From assembly GCA_964449175.1 (NCBI GenBank), contig CAYUYH010000133.1, positions 1 to 7,945 of the forward strand: a stretch of DNA of 7,945 nucleotides, given 5' to 3'. A model generated the notes under the pieces. That model ran no database searches. It had not been told where the DNA came from and was given only the letters and a program-made list of their open reading frames with translations. This DNA comes from CAYUYH01 sp964449175. Its GTDB lineage: Bacteria; Planctomycetota; Phycisphaerae; SM23-33. How positions within the stretch are numbered: position 1 is the first letter of the stretch; every line of letters begins with the position of its first letter. Shown here piece after piece: positions 5,619 to 7,945 of the stretch. The translations under genes were made by a program, and so were the position numbers.

Positions 5619-5775
5619 GGAAGTGGTCTAACAACCCGCTCTAGGGCGCGGTGCGGCTCCGGCCCCACCGCGCAACACGTGCAATTTCAAGGTGTTGCAG
5701 GTGGCGGGGCAGATTTCGGTGAGCCTGTCGAACCGGAGCCCTGCCACCCTTCAGCATGGTTTTGAGACCACTTCC
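5619..5775. repeat. 157-bp structured intergenic element with 18-nt terminal inverted repeats and three hairpins
   Basis: The ends (5619-5636 and 5758-5775) are complementary at 16 of 18 positions, the outer 11 perfectly (GGAAGTGGTCT / AGACCACTTCC). Three further hairpins lie between them. The first pairs GCGCGGTG (5646-5653) with CACCGCGC (5666-5673), with an inner GGC/GCC. The second pairs GCAACAC (5672-5678) with GTGTTGC (5692-5698); it competes with the first for two bases. The third pairs GGTGGCGGGGC (5700-5710) with GCCCTGCCACC (5738-5748) through one G-U, with CGGT/ACCG nested inside. The whole could fold as a cloverleaf. It has no convincing ORF and no obvious target-site duplication. 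It could be a REP/MITE-like repeat, a structured RNA or a recombination site; the sequence alone does not decide. Confidence 0.6.
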
Positions 5776-5839
5776 AGGGTGTTACGTTGTGGGATTCAGC
5801 CGGGCTGGCCAGGGGAGGCCGGGGCGGCCGGCGGAGGGG

Positions 5840-6868
<1,029 letters not shown>

Positions 6869-7013
6869 CCGTGGTCTGCCTTCCAAGGGGTCCGCCATGC
6901 TTAACGCTACCCGCCAGCCGAGATTACAGCAAGGTTGCCCCAAAGCAAGGGCATTCCGCCCGCCTGGCCTGCTCGGCCTGGTCGCGCCGGAGGCATGCGG
7001 GCGAGGCGGCCGG

Positions 7014-7023
7014 CGAAATTTCG
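7014..7023. promoter_or_regulatory. Perfect 10-bp palindrome upstream of corA promoter
   Basis: CGAAATTTCG is a perfect palindrome with an AT core in very GC-rich surroundings, about 17 bases upstream of the proposed corA -35 and between the divergent moxR and corA genes. It could bind a regulator, but a palindrome of this length can occur by chance. Confidence 0.2.
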
Positions 7024-7035
7024 GCGCGGCGATGA

Positions 7036-7065
7036 TTGCGGCTGCGGGCGGGGGGTGTGTATGAT
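7036..7065 (+). promoter_or_regulatory. Candidate promoter of corA
   Basis: TTGCGG (7036-7041) and TATGAT (7060-7065) are 18 bases apart; the -10 matches the consensus at five of six positions and the -35 at three. The leader would be about 63 bases, too short for an Mg2+ M-box riboswitch. For moxR on the other strand only a weak TGTAAT (6928-6923) is seen, without a convincing -35. Confidence 0.35.
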
Positions 7066-7134
7066 TCCGCGTTGCCGGCAGTTCGGCATTTCTCCCGCCG
7101 CGGCGCAGAAGCCGCCGGGCACAGAGGACGCGAC

Positions 7135-7945
7135 ATGCTGCGGCAATTGACAATCCGCGACGGCAAGCTCGTCGGGAGCGACACCGGCGACGGCGAGGTG
7201 CACGTCTACGTCGCTCCGGATCAGGCTGAGAAGAAGCACCTCGTGCAGGACCTCAAGCTCGACGAGCACACGCTCAACTCCGCCCTGGACCCCGACGAGC
7301 TGGCGCGGCTGGAGTTCGAGCCGGACCACGTCGCGCTGATCTTCAAGAGGCCGAGGAACTTTTGCTCGGCCGAGGGGTACCTCTTCAAGGCGGATTCGGC
7401 CGGCATGTTCCTGTTCGCCGACCGCCTGATCGTCGTCGTGTCGGAGGACGTGCCGCTGTTCGAGGGCAGGCAGTTCACCAAGGTCCACAACCTTCACGAC
7501 GTGCTGTTGAAGGTCATCTACCGCAGGATATTTCACTTCGAGGAGCACCTGAAGGTCATAAACACGATCACCGACGAGCTTGAGCACCAGATCTCCACCG
7601 CGATGAGCAACAAGCACCTGCTCGACCTGTTCACCCTGGAGAAGTCGCTCGTCTACTACCTCAACGCCATCAACACCAACGGCAAGCTGATCGAGAAGCT
7701 GCGGGTCAACGCCGTCAGGCTGGGCTTCGGCCCCGAGAGGATCGAGTTCCTCGACGACGTGATGATCGAGAACAACCAGTGCTTCGAGCAGGCGGAGGTG
7801 TACTCCGAGGTGCTGAGCAACCTGATGGACGCCAGGGTGTCGATCGTCTCAAACAACCTCAACGTCCTGATGAAGACGCTGAACATCATCATGATCCTGC
7901 TGATGATCCCGACAGCTATGACCCGGGAGGCAATCCGACTGAAGA
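7135..7945 (+). CDS. corA: CorA-family divalent cation (Mg2+/Co2+) transporter, 3' end outside window
   Basis: CorA proteins are pentameric inner-membrane channels for Mg2+ and related ions. 270 codons are visible from ATG 7135, preceded by AGAGGA six bases upstream. The N-terminal cytoplasmic domain ([11 protein letters not shown], then [12 protein letters not shown] near 94-105) leads into long charged helices (about 118-240) that form the funnel. The pre-membrane block [13 protein letters not shown] (240-252) and the start of TM1 (ILLMIPT, 254-260) are typical of two-TM CorA proteins. After Thr260 the sequence no longer resembles the family: the visible residues up to 270 lack the expected GMN signature. 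The end of TM1, the loop and TM2 lie beyond the window or are replaced. The gene is divergent from moxR. The family call is firm; the state of the 3' end is not. Confidence 0.88.
   Translation, partial: MLRQLTIRDGKLVGSDTGDGEVHVYVAPDQAEKKHLVQDLKLDEHTLNSALDPDELARLEFEPDHVALIFKRPRNFCSAEGYLFKADSAGMFLFADRLIVVVSEDVPLFEGRQFTKVHNLHDVLLKVIYRRIFHFEEHLKVINTITDELEHQISTAMSNKHLLDLFTLEKSLVYYLNAINTNGKLIEKLRVNAVRLGFGPERIEFLDDVMIENNQCFEQAEVYSEVLSNLMDARVSIVSNNLNVLMKTLNIIMILLMIPTAMTREAIRLK
7912..7945 (+). other. Discontinuity at the 3' end of visible corA
   Basis: From about 7912 the corA frame reads [11 protein letters not shown] where the family has the end of TM1 and a GMN motif. Codons also change: ACA, GCT, GCA and CGA appear among the last twelve, after a long stretch of mainly G/C-ending codons. 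None of the three frames restores GMN. It could be an assembly join, a real rearrangement or a divergent protein end. Confidence 0.4.

Noticed and set aside
5619..5775. tRNA-like gene suggested by the cloverleaf shape
   Set aside because: Arm lengths and size do not fit a tRNA; no T-arm or anticodon-arm consensus is present.
7066..7134. Mg2+ riboswitch (M-box) upstream of corA
   Set aside because: The leader is only about 65 bases; an M-box is much longer.
6869..7153. Extended moxR N-terminus from 7153
   Set aside because: It overlaps the divergent corA start and its upstream region and has no MoxR similarity; homology begins just after 6868.

Overview
The window is strongly GC-rich bacterial DNA with dense, conventional gene packing, ATGA-type overlaps and mostly G/C-ending codons. 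Nothing in it fixes the species. The GC content, an orphan MoxR ATPase, a three-domain DtxR/FeoA-type protein beside FeoB, and an AATCCGC heptamer array inside a gene together suggest an uncultured Planctomycetota-like (perhaps Phycisphaerae) genome. That assignment is an inference from memory, not a demonstrated result.

Layout. Bases 1-1184 (minus strand) hold queF followed by apbE, overlapping at ATGA; apbE runs off the left edge. queC is divergent from queF across a short shared promoter region and carries an in-frame heptanucleotide repeat. It converges on a minus-strand ferrous-iron operon that starts near 5550 and ends at 2034. In order of transcription this operon is a DtxR-family regulator, feoB, a 63-residue seven-cysteine protein, and a DtxR-dimerisation/FeoA-domain protein whose DNA-binding region looks degraded. 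Upstream of the operon lie an AT-rich promoter, an overlapping inverted-repeat operator candidate and a possible terminator.

Bases 5481-5839 contain no gene. Their right part holds a 157-bp element with 18-nt terminal inverted repeats (16 of 18 matching) enclosing three successive hairpins, one of which contains a REP-like core. Beyond it is a MoxR-type AAA+ ATPase gene on the minus strand. Divergent from that is a CorA-family divalent-cation transporter gene that runs off the right edge and loses family similarity in its last ten or so codons.

How the parts work together. QueC makes preQ0 and QueF reduces it to preQ1, two consecutive steps of queuosine synthesis sharing one divergent promoter region. 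The feo genes form a coherent Fe(II) uptake and sensing module: the first regulator probably controls the operon, FeoB is the transporter, and the last protein supplies the FeoA-like domain. CorA adds a second divalent-metal transporter. The most unusual items are the 157-bp structured element, the operator/promoter overlap upstream of feo, the HTH-depleted DtxR-FeoA protein, the heptamer insertion in queC, and the discontinuity at the end of corA.
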